This document shows, piece after piece, positions 1 to 6,826 of a stretch of DNA of 10,000 nt. The number at the start of each line of letters is the position of its first letter. The first letter of the stretch is position 1. The notes below the pieces were generated by a model. The model saw only the letters and a program-made list of their open reading frames with translations, did no database searches and was not told the DNA's origin. This stretch comes from Entoloma clypeatum. Taxonomy: Eukaryota; Basidiomycota; Agaricomycetes; Agaricales; Entolomataceae. Made by a program: the position numbers and the translations under genes. Location: positions 4,168,918 through 4,178,917 of the forward strand of contig OY751494.1 in the NCBI GenBank assembly GCA_963565915.1. The letters run 5' to 3'.

Positions 1-3000
1 TTCAAACGCTTCAGCAGCTACTTTCCTTGTTGTTAGTGGTGTTATTTCAACTATATTGAACTCTGTTACTATTTCATTCATTATCATCTCCCTCCATTTT
101 TCTTTTGTGTCTGCTAGTATCATTTCTGTTTCATTCATCACTCGGTTATTCCGCTCCTTCCAGAGTGTCCAAGTTGTCTTCATTATTATCACTTTGTACA
201 GTGCTGACTCTCTTTTTTCCTCTTTTCCTTTTATCATTATTCTCATCGCTCCAAGTCCATATAAGATTCCTCTTGTCGGTTCTATCCATTTTGTGTCTGT
301 TAATGTTGCCCATAGTTTTTGTGCTATTTTCCATAGTTCTTCTTGAGAGTTTAGTATGCATTGGAACAGTATGTGTTCTACTGTCTCGATATCCCCACAT
401 ATGCAATACTGTTTATCCTCCCATCCTGGTATGTATCTAAAGTATTTTCCGCATGCATTTCTCTCGTGTATTTCTTTCCATATGAAGTCGCATATTCTGT
501 TTTCTATCGGGTGTTTCAGTCCCTTCCATATGGCCTGTGCTGTTGGTCTTTGCTTTGTTACCCTCTCTATTTCTGTTCTTGCTAGTTCAATGTTGTTCTT
601 TGTCCTATTCGATCTGCTTCCTGGCGTACGTTTTTTGTGTTGTAATGTCATCTTGTATGCCAATTTCTGGTTTATTGTCATTAGTCTAACTCCATCCGTT
701 TTCCAGTTCTCGGGTATTTCTATCCGTTCATTTTGGTTGTTTATTTCTAGTTCATTTGGTTTTGGTTTTATTTTTTGAAATGATGTCTCTCCATCTCTGC
801 TTCTTAGCAGGTATGCCAAGGAGCTCCATTCCTGTTTATTCCTTACTTCCATCCATGCTCTGTCTTCCCATTCCTTTAGCTTTTCGAATATTCCGTTCAG
901 TACTGCGCTTGATGATGTTTTTATTATTATGTTGTCTTTTTGGTTCTCTTTTAACACTTTTATCATTCCCCTTATTATTTCTTTTTCTGTCGTTTTTCTT
1001 ATTTCATGTATTATAGTCGTTTTTTGACCCGCTGTCATTTTTCTATATGCTGGTTCTTTTTTATCTTGTGTCTTTCCTTTTCTCTTTTTACTACTTTCTT
1101 CTTTGCAGAAGATTCTTACCATTTTTAATGGGTCTCCCCTTTCTGTTATGTCCGGGTTGAAGAGTTTTGGCTGTCTTGTTATGTCGATTTTCTTATTTTC
1201 TTCTATTCTTTTTGGTGTGTGGTCCAGATTTCTTTGTCTTGTTCTTCTTGGTGTTTCCTTGATCGGGTTGTACTTATCTGGCAGTATTTCTAACAGTCTT
1301 TTCGCCATTGACCTTTCAGTTTCATCTCTGTTGATCCAGTCCGGATTTTGTACTATCTTAACTACTTGGTTGACTTTCTTAATTTTTGATTCTCTCATTC
1401 TTCTTGTAATCTTTTTATTCCATAGGTAATTATTATCTACTTGGATGTGATGCCACATCGGCATCTGTCCTTTCATATACTTGCTTATTTTTCTCCCTTC
1501 TAATCTTATATTGTACTTCCTAGCTACTCTGAGCCATTCTTGTATCATTTTTGATATTTTCGTGTTAACCGCCATAGACTCGTGCCATGACTGTAGCATC
1601 CATAGTCCTTTACTTGCATCATCTATCATTGGGTTTTTAGCTATGTTCATTTTCAGTATCTCATCTAATAGCTTTGCCCATATTGGTCTTTGTCCTCCTG
1701 GTTGTAACCATTTCTTAATCCACATTATCGTTATCGCATCATTTCTTGCTTCTAAGTCTGGTATTCCTAATCCTCCTTCCTCTCTTGGAGCGATTATTTC
1801 ATGCCACGCCATTTTTCCTCTCTTTCCTTCCCACATGAAGTCTTTCATTTGTTTCTGCATTTTGGTTTCGATATCTTTTGGCATCCCATTTACCGTTTCA
1901 AGAAACATCGCCTTTGACATTATCAGTGCCTTTAGTATTATCTCCTTTCCTTTGTATGGCAGGTGCGTTCTCTCCCAGATTTCCATTATTCTTTTTTGCT
2001 TTTCAAGTATCCCATTCCATTGTTTTATTGTGTTTGTTCCATTGCCTACCCATGATCCAAGTGTCCTCATCGGTGTTCCGTCTGGGATGATTGTTACATT
2101 GTTTTGTATTTTATAGTTTCCTAGCTTTCTTTCTATTACAAATTTTTCTCGATACTCCCTGTTTCCTACTGGAAGGTACTCTGTCTTTTCTAGATTAAAC
2201 TTTGCTGTTGACGCTTTGCAGAATACGTCTATTATGCTCCTTAGCTCGTTCATACTATCCTTTTCTGTCATATAAACCAGTGTGTCATCCGCAAATAGTG
2301 TCACTACTAGTCTTTCTGCTTCTCCTGGTACTTTTATTCCTTTTATGTTTGATTTTTGCAGTGCCTCTGCTAGTGGTTCAATTGCAATATTATATAATAG
2401 GCAGGACATGGGGTCTCCTTGGTGGACTCCTCTTTGAACCTTATACTGTCTTGTCATTATCCCATTAACCATTACCGACTTTCCTGTGTCTTTGTACATT
2501 TCCTTTATTCTGTTGATGAATATTTCTGGGAACTTGTTCTTTCTCATTATTCTCCACATGTATTCATGGTCTATCTTATCGTATGCTTTCTCTTGGTCTA
2601 GTGACACTATACACCCATTTATATTTTTCATTTCACAGTACTCCACTACCATATGGCTTGTTCTTGTGTGGTCATATAGGTTCCTTTTTGGTATGAATCC
2701 TGCTTGATTCTTATGTATGATCGTTCCCGCAATCTTTCCCAACTTCGTTGCTATTGTTTTCGTGTATATTTTATAATCCGTGTTTAGTAATGTTATTGGT
2801 CTATAGTTTTCTATCTTTGTTTTTGATTTTTTCTTGTACAAGAGGTACATCACCCCATTTGTGAACTCTTTCATTGTCAATCCCTTTTTTTCTATATCGT
2901 CAAACACCATCCATAGTATTTTTGGTATATCTGGTTTATCCTGTTTTTCTTGTTCATTTTCGGGGGCTTCCCAACTCTTGTAAAATTCATACGGTATGCC

Positions 3001-4836
3001 GTCCATTCCAGGTGTCGTTCCATTTGCCGCTTCCCTGAGCGATTGTTTTACTTCATATTCCGTTGTTTGCTCAGTCAACATATTTTGCTGTTCTTGCTTG
3101 AGTTCACGTGTTACCACTTTTTCCATTTTCTTTATTGCTTCTTCTCTTCCTTCTGTCATGTCCGGTCTTTTTTGTAGTTCTTCATGATAGCTAGTTGCTA
3201 TCTCTTTCATCTCATTCGTGTTCGTTTTTAGTTGTCCGTTTTTGTCTTCTAGTGCTATTATCACCTCTTTCTGGTTCCTCTCCTTGTTTAGTTTGAACCA
3301 GTATTTTGTATATCTTTCACCCTCTTTTGCGTATCTCATTCTTGCCCTATCTTGTAGCTTTTGTATCTGTCGTGCTTTTAGTTTTGCTTGGTTCTCTTTC
3401 ATTTGTTTCAGCTTTTCTCTTGCTTCTTTTGCTATCCCCTCAATTTCACTGTTTATTTTCTTTAGATTGTCCTCGATTTCCTTTGTTATTTGTTTTTCCG
3501 CTTTTTCTAGTAAGCGTCTCTTTGTTTTAGTGGCTCCTTTTGCTGCCTCTTTGATGTCATTTTTTGCTATCCTCCATTCTACTTGTATATCTCCTTGGTC
3601 TTCCCCTTTGTGTATCTTTTCCATTTTGGTTTGAGTTCTGAGTAGTATTCCTTTTGCCAATTTTTTGAACGGTTCATACTGTATCATTTCATCGTTTAGT
3701 CTCCACATTCCTTTTCCAATGAATGGTAGTTTTCTTTGTAGTATGTCAACATATACTAGATCATGGTCACTCAATCTTGCTGAAGTCATTATTCCCCAGT
3801 TGTACGAAAAAAGATACGTCTCTCTATTTGCGTATATTCTATCTATCCTTGACATGCTTCCGGTCATTTTTTGTGCATACGTGAATGCTTGTTTATCTGG
3901 GTTATGTAGCCTCCATCCATCTATCATTTTGTACTTCTTTAGTATCTTCCGCAGTTCATCTGTTACTTTTTTATCGTCATTTCGTGTGGGATGTCTGTCC
4001 ATCTCATCCTCAACCATATTAAAGTCTCCCATTATCATCGGGTCTTTTAGGTCATCTAGTTTTGTCATTTCGTTTCGAAGTTTTTCTAGAAATTCTACCT
4101 TTTCTCTGTCGTTATTTGGTGCATATAAATTTATGATGTCTAGTTTCTCATTTTCATTGATATCTATTTGTAGTCTGGATGCTCGTCCCTCTATTATTAT
4201 TGTGTGTTTCCATGTTCTTCCTTGTATCAAGTCTTTATTTAGGACAAAAGCTACTCCTTCTTTGCTCGTGCTCACTCCATTACTTTCGATTATTATTTTT
4301 GGATTTTCCTTCATTAGTTTTTCCTTTTCGATCTCATTCAGTCTTGTTTCCTGTAGTGCCATTACACTTATATTCGTTTTCCTTATTAGAGTGGTTAGTC
4401 TTTTCCATTTTGTATTGCTGTGCTTGTCCATTTTGCCGTGTATGTTTAGCGATGCTACCCTCGTTCCTTGTTTCCTTCCTATCTTTTTCCATATTTCGTT
4501 CCTTTCATTCATCATTTCCTCTATAGCATCATCTATCGTTCTTTCATATAGTTCCGGCAAGCCCTTATCATAAGCTGCTTCACCCCGGGCCTGGTCGGAG
4601 GATGAGCGCGCCTGGGCTAATCTATCATATAGTGGGGGTCCGTCCCGATTCCCCCCACTACCTGGAGAATTCGCTAAATTTATACTGTTCACCTCCAGGC
4701 GCGACACAGTCGGTTCCTCTCGTGCCGCATTGTCACCGTCCTCGCGATACCTAAGGACGGCCCGTATGGTATTGGGGGTTTCTTTGGGTGTATTCATCAT
4801 TGTTATTTGGACATTTTTTGAGATGTGTGTCCTCAT
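1..4836 (-). CDS. LINE ORF2: APE endonuclease - reverse transcriptase - CCHC protein (C-terminus beyond window)
   Basis: The frame is open from the TAA at 4860-4858 to the window edge. The first ATG is at 4836, giving at least 1612 codons; a second start (two adjacent ATGs) is at 4800-4795. Residues 1-125 are a GC-richer extension without a recognised domain. Residues ~127-370 are an apurinic-type endonuclease that should nick target DNA to prime reverse transcription: VASLNIHG (127), QET (162-164), GDFN (270-273), SRIDRIY (329-335), SDHD (356-359). Residues ~380-590 are a Lys/Glu-rich linker, probably helical. Residues ~600-930 are the reverse transcriptase: PGMDGIP (~610), NYRPITLLN (677), catalytic D747 in SLDQEKAYDKID, RGVHQGDP (802-809), FADD (848-851, catalytic D850/D851), and thumb motif LGSWVG (~926). 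A C-x-C-x7-H-x4-C motif sits at 1478, 1480, 1488 and 1493. It is followed by a Trp-rich tail (WTLWKERN) like that of basidiomycete LINEs. All key catalytic residues checked are present. It is longer than typical L1-type ORF2 proteins. Polarity and lack of stops indicate a potentially functional enzyme. Confidence 0.96.
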   Translation of the reverse strand, partial: MRTHISKNVQITMMNTPKETPNTIRAVLRYREDGDNAAREEPTVSRLEVNSINLANSPGSGGNRDGPPLYDRLAQARSSSDQARGEAAYDKGLPELYERTIDDAIEEMMNERNEIWKKIGRKQGTRVASLNIHGKMDKHSNTKWKRLTTLIRKTNISVMALQETRLNEIEKEKLMKENPKIIIESNGVSTSKEGVAFVLNKDLIQGRTWKHTIIIEGRASRLQIDINENEKLDIINLYAPNNDREKVEFLEKLRNEMTKLDDLKDPMIMGDFNMVEDEMDRHPTRNDDKKVTDELRKILKKYKMIDGWRLHNPDKQAFTYAQKMTGSMSRIDRIYANRETYLFSYNWGIMTSARLSDHDLVYVDILQRKLPFIGKGMWRLNDEMIQYEPFKKLAKGILLRTQTKMEKIHKGEDQGDIQVEWRIAKNDIKEAAKGATKTKRRLLEKAEKQITKEIEDNLKKINSEIEGIAKEAREKLKQMKENQAKLKARQIQKLQDRARMRYAKEGERYTKYWFKLNKERNQKEVIIALEDKNGQLKTNTNEMKEIATSYHEELQKRPDMTEGREEAIKKMEKVVTRELKQEQQNMLTEQTTEYEVKQSLREAANGTTPGMDGIPYEFYKSWEAPENEQEKQDKPDIPKILWMVFDDIEKKGLTMKEFTNGVMYLLYKKKSKTKIENYRPITLLNTDYKIYTKTIATKLGKIAGTIIHKNQAGFIPKRNLYDHTRTSHMVVEYCEMKNINGCIVSLDQEKAYDKIDHEYMWRIMRKNKFPEIFINRIKEMYKDTGKSVMVNGIMTRQYKVQRGVHQGDPMSCLLYNIAIEPLAEALQKSNIKGIKVPGEAERLVVTLFADDTLVYMTEKDSMNELRSIIDVFCKASTAKFNLEKTEYLPVGNREYREKFVIERKLGNYKIQNNVTIIPDGTPMRTLGSWVGNGTNTIKQWNGILEKQKRIMEIWERTHLPYKGKEIILKALIMSKAMFLETVNGMPKDIETKMQKQMKDFMWEGKRGKMAWHEIIAPREEGGLGIPDLEARNDAITIMWIKKWLQPGGQRPIWAKLLDEILKMNIAKNPMIDDASKGLWMLQSWHESMAVNTKISKMIQEWLRVARKYNIRLEGRKISKYMKGQMPMWHHIQVDNNYLWNKKITRRMRESKIKKVNQVVKIVQNPDWINRDETERSMAKRLLEILPDKYNPIKETPRRTRQRNLDHTPKRIEENKKIDITRQPKLFNPDITERGDPLKMVRIFCKEESSKKRKGKTQDKKEPAYRKMTAGQKTTIIHEIRKTTEKEIIRGMIKVLKENQKDNIIIKTSSSAVLNGIFEKLKEWEDRAWMEVRNKQEWSSLAYLLRSRDGETSFQKIKPKPNELEINNQNERIEIPENWKTDGVRLMTINQKLAYKMTLQHKKRTPGSRSNRTKNNIELARTEIERVTKQRPTAQAIWKGLKHPIENRICDFIWKEIHERNACGKYFRYIPGWEDKQYCICGDIETVEHILFQCILNSQEELWKIAQKLWATLTDTKWIEPTRGILYGLGAMRIMIKGKEEKRESALYKVIIMKTTWTLWKERNNRVMNETEMILADTKEKWREMIMNEIVTEFNIVEITPLTTRKVAAEAFE
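4607..4703 (-). other. Nested hairpins (two perfect 9-bp stems) inside the 5' part of ORF2
   Basis: Two perfect inverted repeats are nested. The outer arms are 4607-4615 (CGCGCCTGG) and 4695-4703 (CCAGGCGCG). The inner arms are 4630-4638 (TAGTGGGGG) and 4652-4660 (CCCCCACTA) with a 13-nt loop. The segment codes for roughly residues 45-77 of ORF2, ahead of the endonuclease domain, and is far more GC-rich than the A-rich remainder of the LINE. In the sense RNA it should form a stable two-tier structure. Its role is unknown. An RNA-recognition or translation-control element is possible, but GC-rich coding sequence can also pair by chance. Confidence 0.5.
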
Positions 4837-5095
4837 CCTATTCCCTTTTTTTACCTTTTAAGTTTCTATGGTTGTTTTCTTGGATTTCTTTGGGTTTTCG
4901 TTTTCTTTGATAATCTTCTATGTTTTGGTTGTTGTTGGTGTTCATTTTGTTGGTTGTTCTTGATGCTTTGACTTTCTTGTTTTTTGCTTGATGTTTTGGT
5001 TTTGTTCTTAGTTTTGTTATACTTAGGGTTCAGTCTATGTTGTGAGAGGTAGGGTTCTTTATTGCAGTTACGTCCCTACATTTTCTATCTACTCT
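4837..5095 (-). promoter_or_regulatory. Inter-ORF leader of the LINE, A-rich, with stop-start arrangement at ORF2
   Basis: The 259 nt between the ORF1 stop (TGA, 5098-5096) and the ORF2 ATG (4836) are strongly A-rich in the sense RNA, roughly from 5030 to 4840, and should be unstructured. The ORF1 frame meets a second TGA at 5032-5030. It is then open to a TAG at 4840-4838, which ends one base before the ORF2 ATG (TAGGATG). Within this stretch an ATG at 4945 opens a 35-codon, Lys/Arg/Asn-rich short ORF (4945-4838). The layout fits reinitiation at ORF2 after the short ORF, or internal entry on an A-rich leader. Stop-start coupling is known for some R1-clade elements; its use here is inference. 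Confidence 0.5.
4838..4945 (-). CDS. Short upstream ORF ending one base before ORF2 (35 aa, hypothetical)
   Basis: An ATG at 4945-4943 opens 35 codons ending with TAG at 4840-4838. The predicted peptide begins MNTNNNQNIEDYQRKRKPKE and is rich in Lys, Arg and Asn, with no recognised domain. It shares the ORF1 reading frame and is separated from it by two in-frame TGA codons. It could be the remnant of a longer basic ORF1 tail, a short ORF that positions ribosomes for ORF2 reinitiation, or a chance frame in A-rich sequence. I regard a functional peptide as unlikely; the position of the stop is the notable part. Confidence 0.3.
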   Translation of the reverse strand: MNTNNNQNIEDYQRKRKPKEIQENNHRNLKGKKRE

Positions 5096-6349
5096 TCATT
5101 CTACGTCCATTGTTATTGCCTTTCTTTTTCCTTTCTTTGCTTCCAGCCACTTCTTCTTTCCACTGTCCCTTTCTAAATGTTCCTTTTTCGACCACGTCAC
5201 GTCCCACTTTCTGTCCATCTTGAACCACTTGCAGTTTACCCAGTCATGGTCTTGCGAGTGACAGAAGTCGCATGGCTTCGGAATTCTGAATTCCAGCACT
5301 CTCTCTCCTTCATCGTCCTTTATCGTAAGTGAGTCGGGCGGCGCCCAATTTCTTGCTCTGCCCGGTTTTATCTCCACTATCACCACCTGTTTCTCGTATA
5401 TCTGTTCTGATGTTTCCTCTTTCCTCTCCCTCAACTGCATCACTTCCACTTCACCTATTTTTCCTGCCTTATTTGCCTTCATGTGTTTTGCCACTTCTGC
5501 TTCATCTCCTCCTTTAAACCCGAGTCTCGCCACTATAAGCATCGTTCTTTTTACAGAGGGTAGTACCTCTAATTTTCTAAAGAATATAATCAAGTTTCTA
5601 CTATTTTGTACCATGTGTCCAATATCAAGTAGCGTTTTTACTTTGTAATTTTCTGGTAACACGATATATGCCCATTTACATTTCTTGTTCTCAATCCAAA
5701 CTACTTCCAAGTCCTTCACATCGTCCTGCGTTTCGAGTGCCTCTTTGATCGCGTATTCTATTATTCGGAGTTTTTGGTCCCCGACCCATTCTCCACTGAC
5801 TGCCGCCAGTAGTACCTTCTCATTCAATCTCAGTTCGTTCATTTGTGTCTGAATCTCCTCGTCCGTTTTGCTAATCTTCCTCCACCTTTCCACAAACGCG
5901 TCCACGATATCGTCAGATGCTAAGTAACATGGTTGGGGGTCTTCATTCCTCCCCCTCGACCACGTTTGGGTTTTAAGGCCCACTTCCATCCTCTTCGCCA
6001 TTGTGAAAACGACGTCCCCTTCATTTTCGCTGTCACTCGTCTCTGTTTTTTCATCGCTCGATTGCGTTTTCTCTATGTTTTCCGTCTCCATCTCTACCTC
6101 TTGTGGGTTCTCGATTTGTAATTGCATTTCAACTTGCACGATGGGTGCCTCCACCACCTCACTCGTTTCCCTGCTCCTTTTGTTTTGCCTTTGTACTCCC
6201 GTTCCGGCCTTTCTCTTTCTACCTTCACCGCTCTCACTTCGTCCGGTGGATTGTACCGGGTCAGAGACCACAGCAGTCATCACACCCTCGGGGGTGAGCA
6301 CGTTCACGGCGATTGAGGCGGCGTTCTGGGGTGTGTTTTGGGACGACAT
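5096..6349 (-). CDS. LINE ORF1: gag-like nucleic-acid-binding protein with a CCHC zinc knuckle
   Basis: This 417-residue protein starts at the first ATG after an in-frame TGA (6394-6392). By analogy with other LINE ORF1 proteins it should coat the element RNA and help form the ribonucleoprotein. Residues 1-40 are Ser/Thr/Ala-rich. Residues 44-60 carry two basic clusters (RKRK and NKRSR) that look like a bipartite nuclear localisation signal. Residues ~65-112 are very acidic. Residues ~145-330 are mixed alpha/beta and could hold an RRM-like fold, but no diagnostic motif is visible. A single zinc knuckle C-x2-C-x4-H-x4-C uses C360, C363, H368 and C373 and is followed by a Lys-rich tail (~44 residues). 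No frameshifts or internal stops are seen. ORF2 begins 259 nt downstream in another frame. The zinc knuckle, placement ahead of an RT ORF and basic tail support the assignment; sequence family is not recognised beyond that. Confidence 0.88.
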   Translation of the reverse strand: MSSQNTPQNAASIAVNVLTPEGVMTAVVSDPVQSTGRSESGEGRKRKAGTGVQRQNKRSRETSEVVEAPIVQVEMQLQIENPQEVEMETENIEKTQSSDEKTETSDSENEGDVVFTMAKRMEVGLKTQTWSRGRNEDPQPCYLASDDIVDAFVERWRKISKTDEEIQTQMNELRLNEKVLLAAVSGEWVGDQKLRIIEYAIKEALETQDDVKDLEVVWIENKKCKWAYIVLPENYKVKTLLDIGHMVQNSRNLIIFFRKLEVLPSVKRTMLIVARLGFKGGDEAEVAKHMKANKAGKIGEVEVMQLRERKEETSEQIYEKQVVIVEIKPGRARNWAPPDSLTIKDDEGERVLEFRIPKPCDFCHSQDHDWVNCKWFKMDRKWDVTWSKKEHLERDSGKKKWLEAKKGKRKAITMDVE

Positions 6350-6686
6350 TGTTCTTTTGGGTTTGAATCTGAGTCTTTTATCAGTGATAGTTCAATATGA
6401 GGTTTCACTCTGAGCCTTGATTTCTGTTACGTTAGGATCTAGGCCGTCAGCCTTCGCAATCCTTCTACCTGCCCTTCATTTCCTTTTCATTGTGTTTCTA
6501 GGTTCAAGTTTTGTTTACATTTTTGGTTTGGTTTATAAGTTATGCATTTATTTCATCATTTCATTGTACAGTTTTGCAATCTCTTGCTTTCCCATTATTG
6601 CCCCTATATTCCCATTATACTTTTTCTTTGCGCTGTGCATTGTGTTTTCACTTGTCCGGTTATTTTATTATGCCTTTCGCTTTTGT
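6350..6686 (-). promoter_or_regulatory. 5' untranslated leader of the LINE, with small upstream ORFs
   Basis: The 337 nt between the ribozyme and ORF1 carry no domain-bearing ORF. They contain a 30-codon frame from an ATG at 6640 to a TAA at 6550-6548 (predicted peptide starts MHSAKKKYNG) and a few ORFs of only 2-5 codons. The sense strand is A-rich. With several upstream ATGs, and an RNA expected to be uncapped after ribozyme cleavage, ordinary cap-dependent scanning to ORF1 would be poor. Internal initiation or reinitiation is more plausible. No promoter motif is recognised, which fits co-transcription with the rRNA. Confidence 0.6.
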
Positions 6687-6754
6687 GGATACCTCTTAGC
6701 TCATTGGAATGATTTCCAGAAAGGACCACGTGGAGGTGGATATCCTGCCTTTCC
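6687..6754 (-). ncRNA. HDV-fold self-cleaving ribozyme at the 5' end of the LINE
   Basis: The first 68 nt of the element fit the nested double pseudoknot. Numbering from G1 = 6754: P1 is 7 bp (1-7 GGAAAGG with 31-37 CCTTTCT), with the characteristic G1-U37 wobble at the cleavage site. J1/2 is CA. P2 is 7 bp (10-16 GGATATC with 62-68 GGTATCC, one G-U). P3 is 3 bp (17-19 with 26-28) closed by L3 CTCCAC. G38-G39 after P1 can pair with the CC of L3 (P1.1). P4 is a short stem (43-46 with 51-54). J4/2 reads GCTAAGA, giving a catalytic C at 56 (position 6699) followed by the usual UAAG-type run. Predicted cleavage lies just 5' of G1, exactly at the 18S/LINE boundary. Such ribozymes are established at the 5' ends of R2 and several other LINEs, where they free the element RNA from the host transcript. 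The fold was derived by hand. Confidence 0.88.
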
Positions 6755-6764
6755 GTATCTGATC
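6745..6764 (-). other. 18S/LINE 5' junction (insertion site in the 790 loop of SSU rRNA)
   Basis: Reading the minus strand, conserved 18S sequence runs through GATCGAAAACGATCAGATAC, ending at 6755. The universal continuation CGTCGTAGTC is absent. The element starts at 6754 with GGAAAGGCAGG. By homology the break lies between E. coli 16S positions about 795 and 796, in the helix 24 loop of the P-site region, one of the most conserved places in SSU rRNA. No extra or untemplated bases are seen between 18S and ribozyme. The 3' junction, and any target-site duplication or deletion, lie outside the window. Confidence 0.9.
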
Positions 6765-6782
6765 GTTTTCGATCCCCTAACC

Positions 6783-6826
<44 letters not shown>

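Larger units (their letters stand above)
1..6754 (-). mobile_element. Non-LTR retrotransposon (LINE) inserted in the 18S rRNA gene, 3' end outside the window
   Basis: A two-ORF LINE lies on the minus strand, in the same orientation as the interrupted 18S gene. In transcription order it has a 68-nt HDV-fold ribozyme (6754-6687), a leader, ORF1 with a zinc knuckle, an A-rich inter-ORF leader, and ORF2 with an apurinic-type endonuclease, reverse transcriptase and C-terminal CCHC motif. No LTRs are seen. The 5' end is sharply defined because 18S sequence is continuous down to 6755 and ceases at 6754. The sense strand is A-rich, as in many LINEs. Both ORFs lack internal stops, so this copy looks young. 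The domain order (APE endonuclease, RT, CCHC) places it in the broad L1/Tx1/R1/Tad-type group and not with R2-type elements, which carry a restriction-like endonuclease. The C-terminal region resembles basidiomycete LINE proteins that I recall, possibly of the groups called Deceiver or Inkcap; that clade placement is a guess. Confidence 0.95.

Noticed and set aside
56..4573. Many plus-strand open frames rich in Phe, Ser and Leu that look like membrane proteins
   Set aside because: They are the antisense of A-rich LINE ORF2 (Lys, Glu and Ile codons read backwards). ORF2 is continuous on the minus strand with all endonuclease and RT motifs, so these are shadows.
1..6754. R2-type element (single ORF with restriction-like endonuclease)
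   Set aside because: There is a clear N-terminal apurinic-type endonuclease (GDFN, SDHD, QET) and a separate zinc-knuckle ORF1. The 18S site also differs from the R2 28S site.
6755..6755. Group I or spliceosomal intron at the 18S break
   Set aside because: The inserted sequence encodes LINE proteins and begins with an HDV-fold ribozyme. No group I core or homing endonuclease motif was seen.
6740..6770. Assembly chimera joining rDNA to an unrelated LINE
   Set aside because: Not excluded without reads, but the predicted ribozyme cleavage site coincides to the base with the 18S boundary and the orientations match, which a random misjoin would not produce.
5329..6797. Plus-strand frames opposite ORF1 and its leader (62-136 codons)
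   Set aside because: They are antisense to ORF1 or cross the ribozyme and 18S junction, with low-complexity Ser/Leu/Phe products and no domains.
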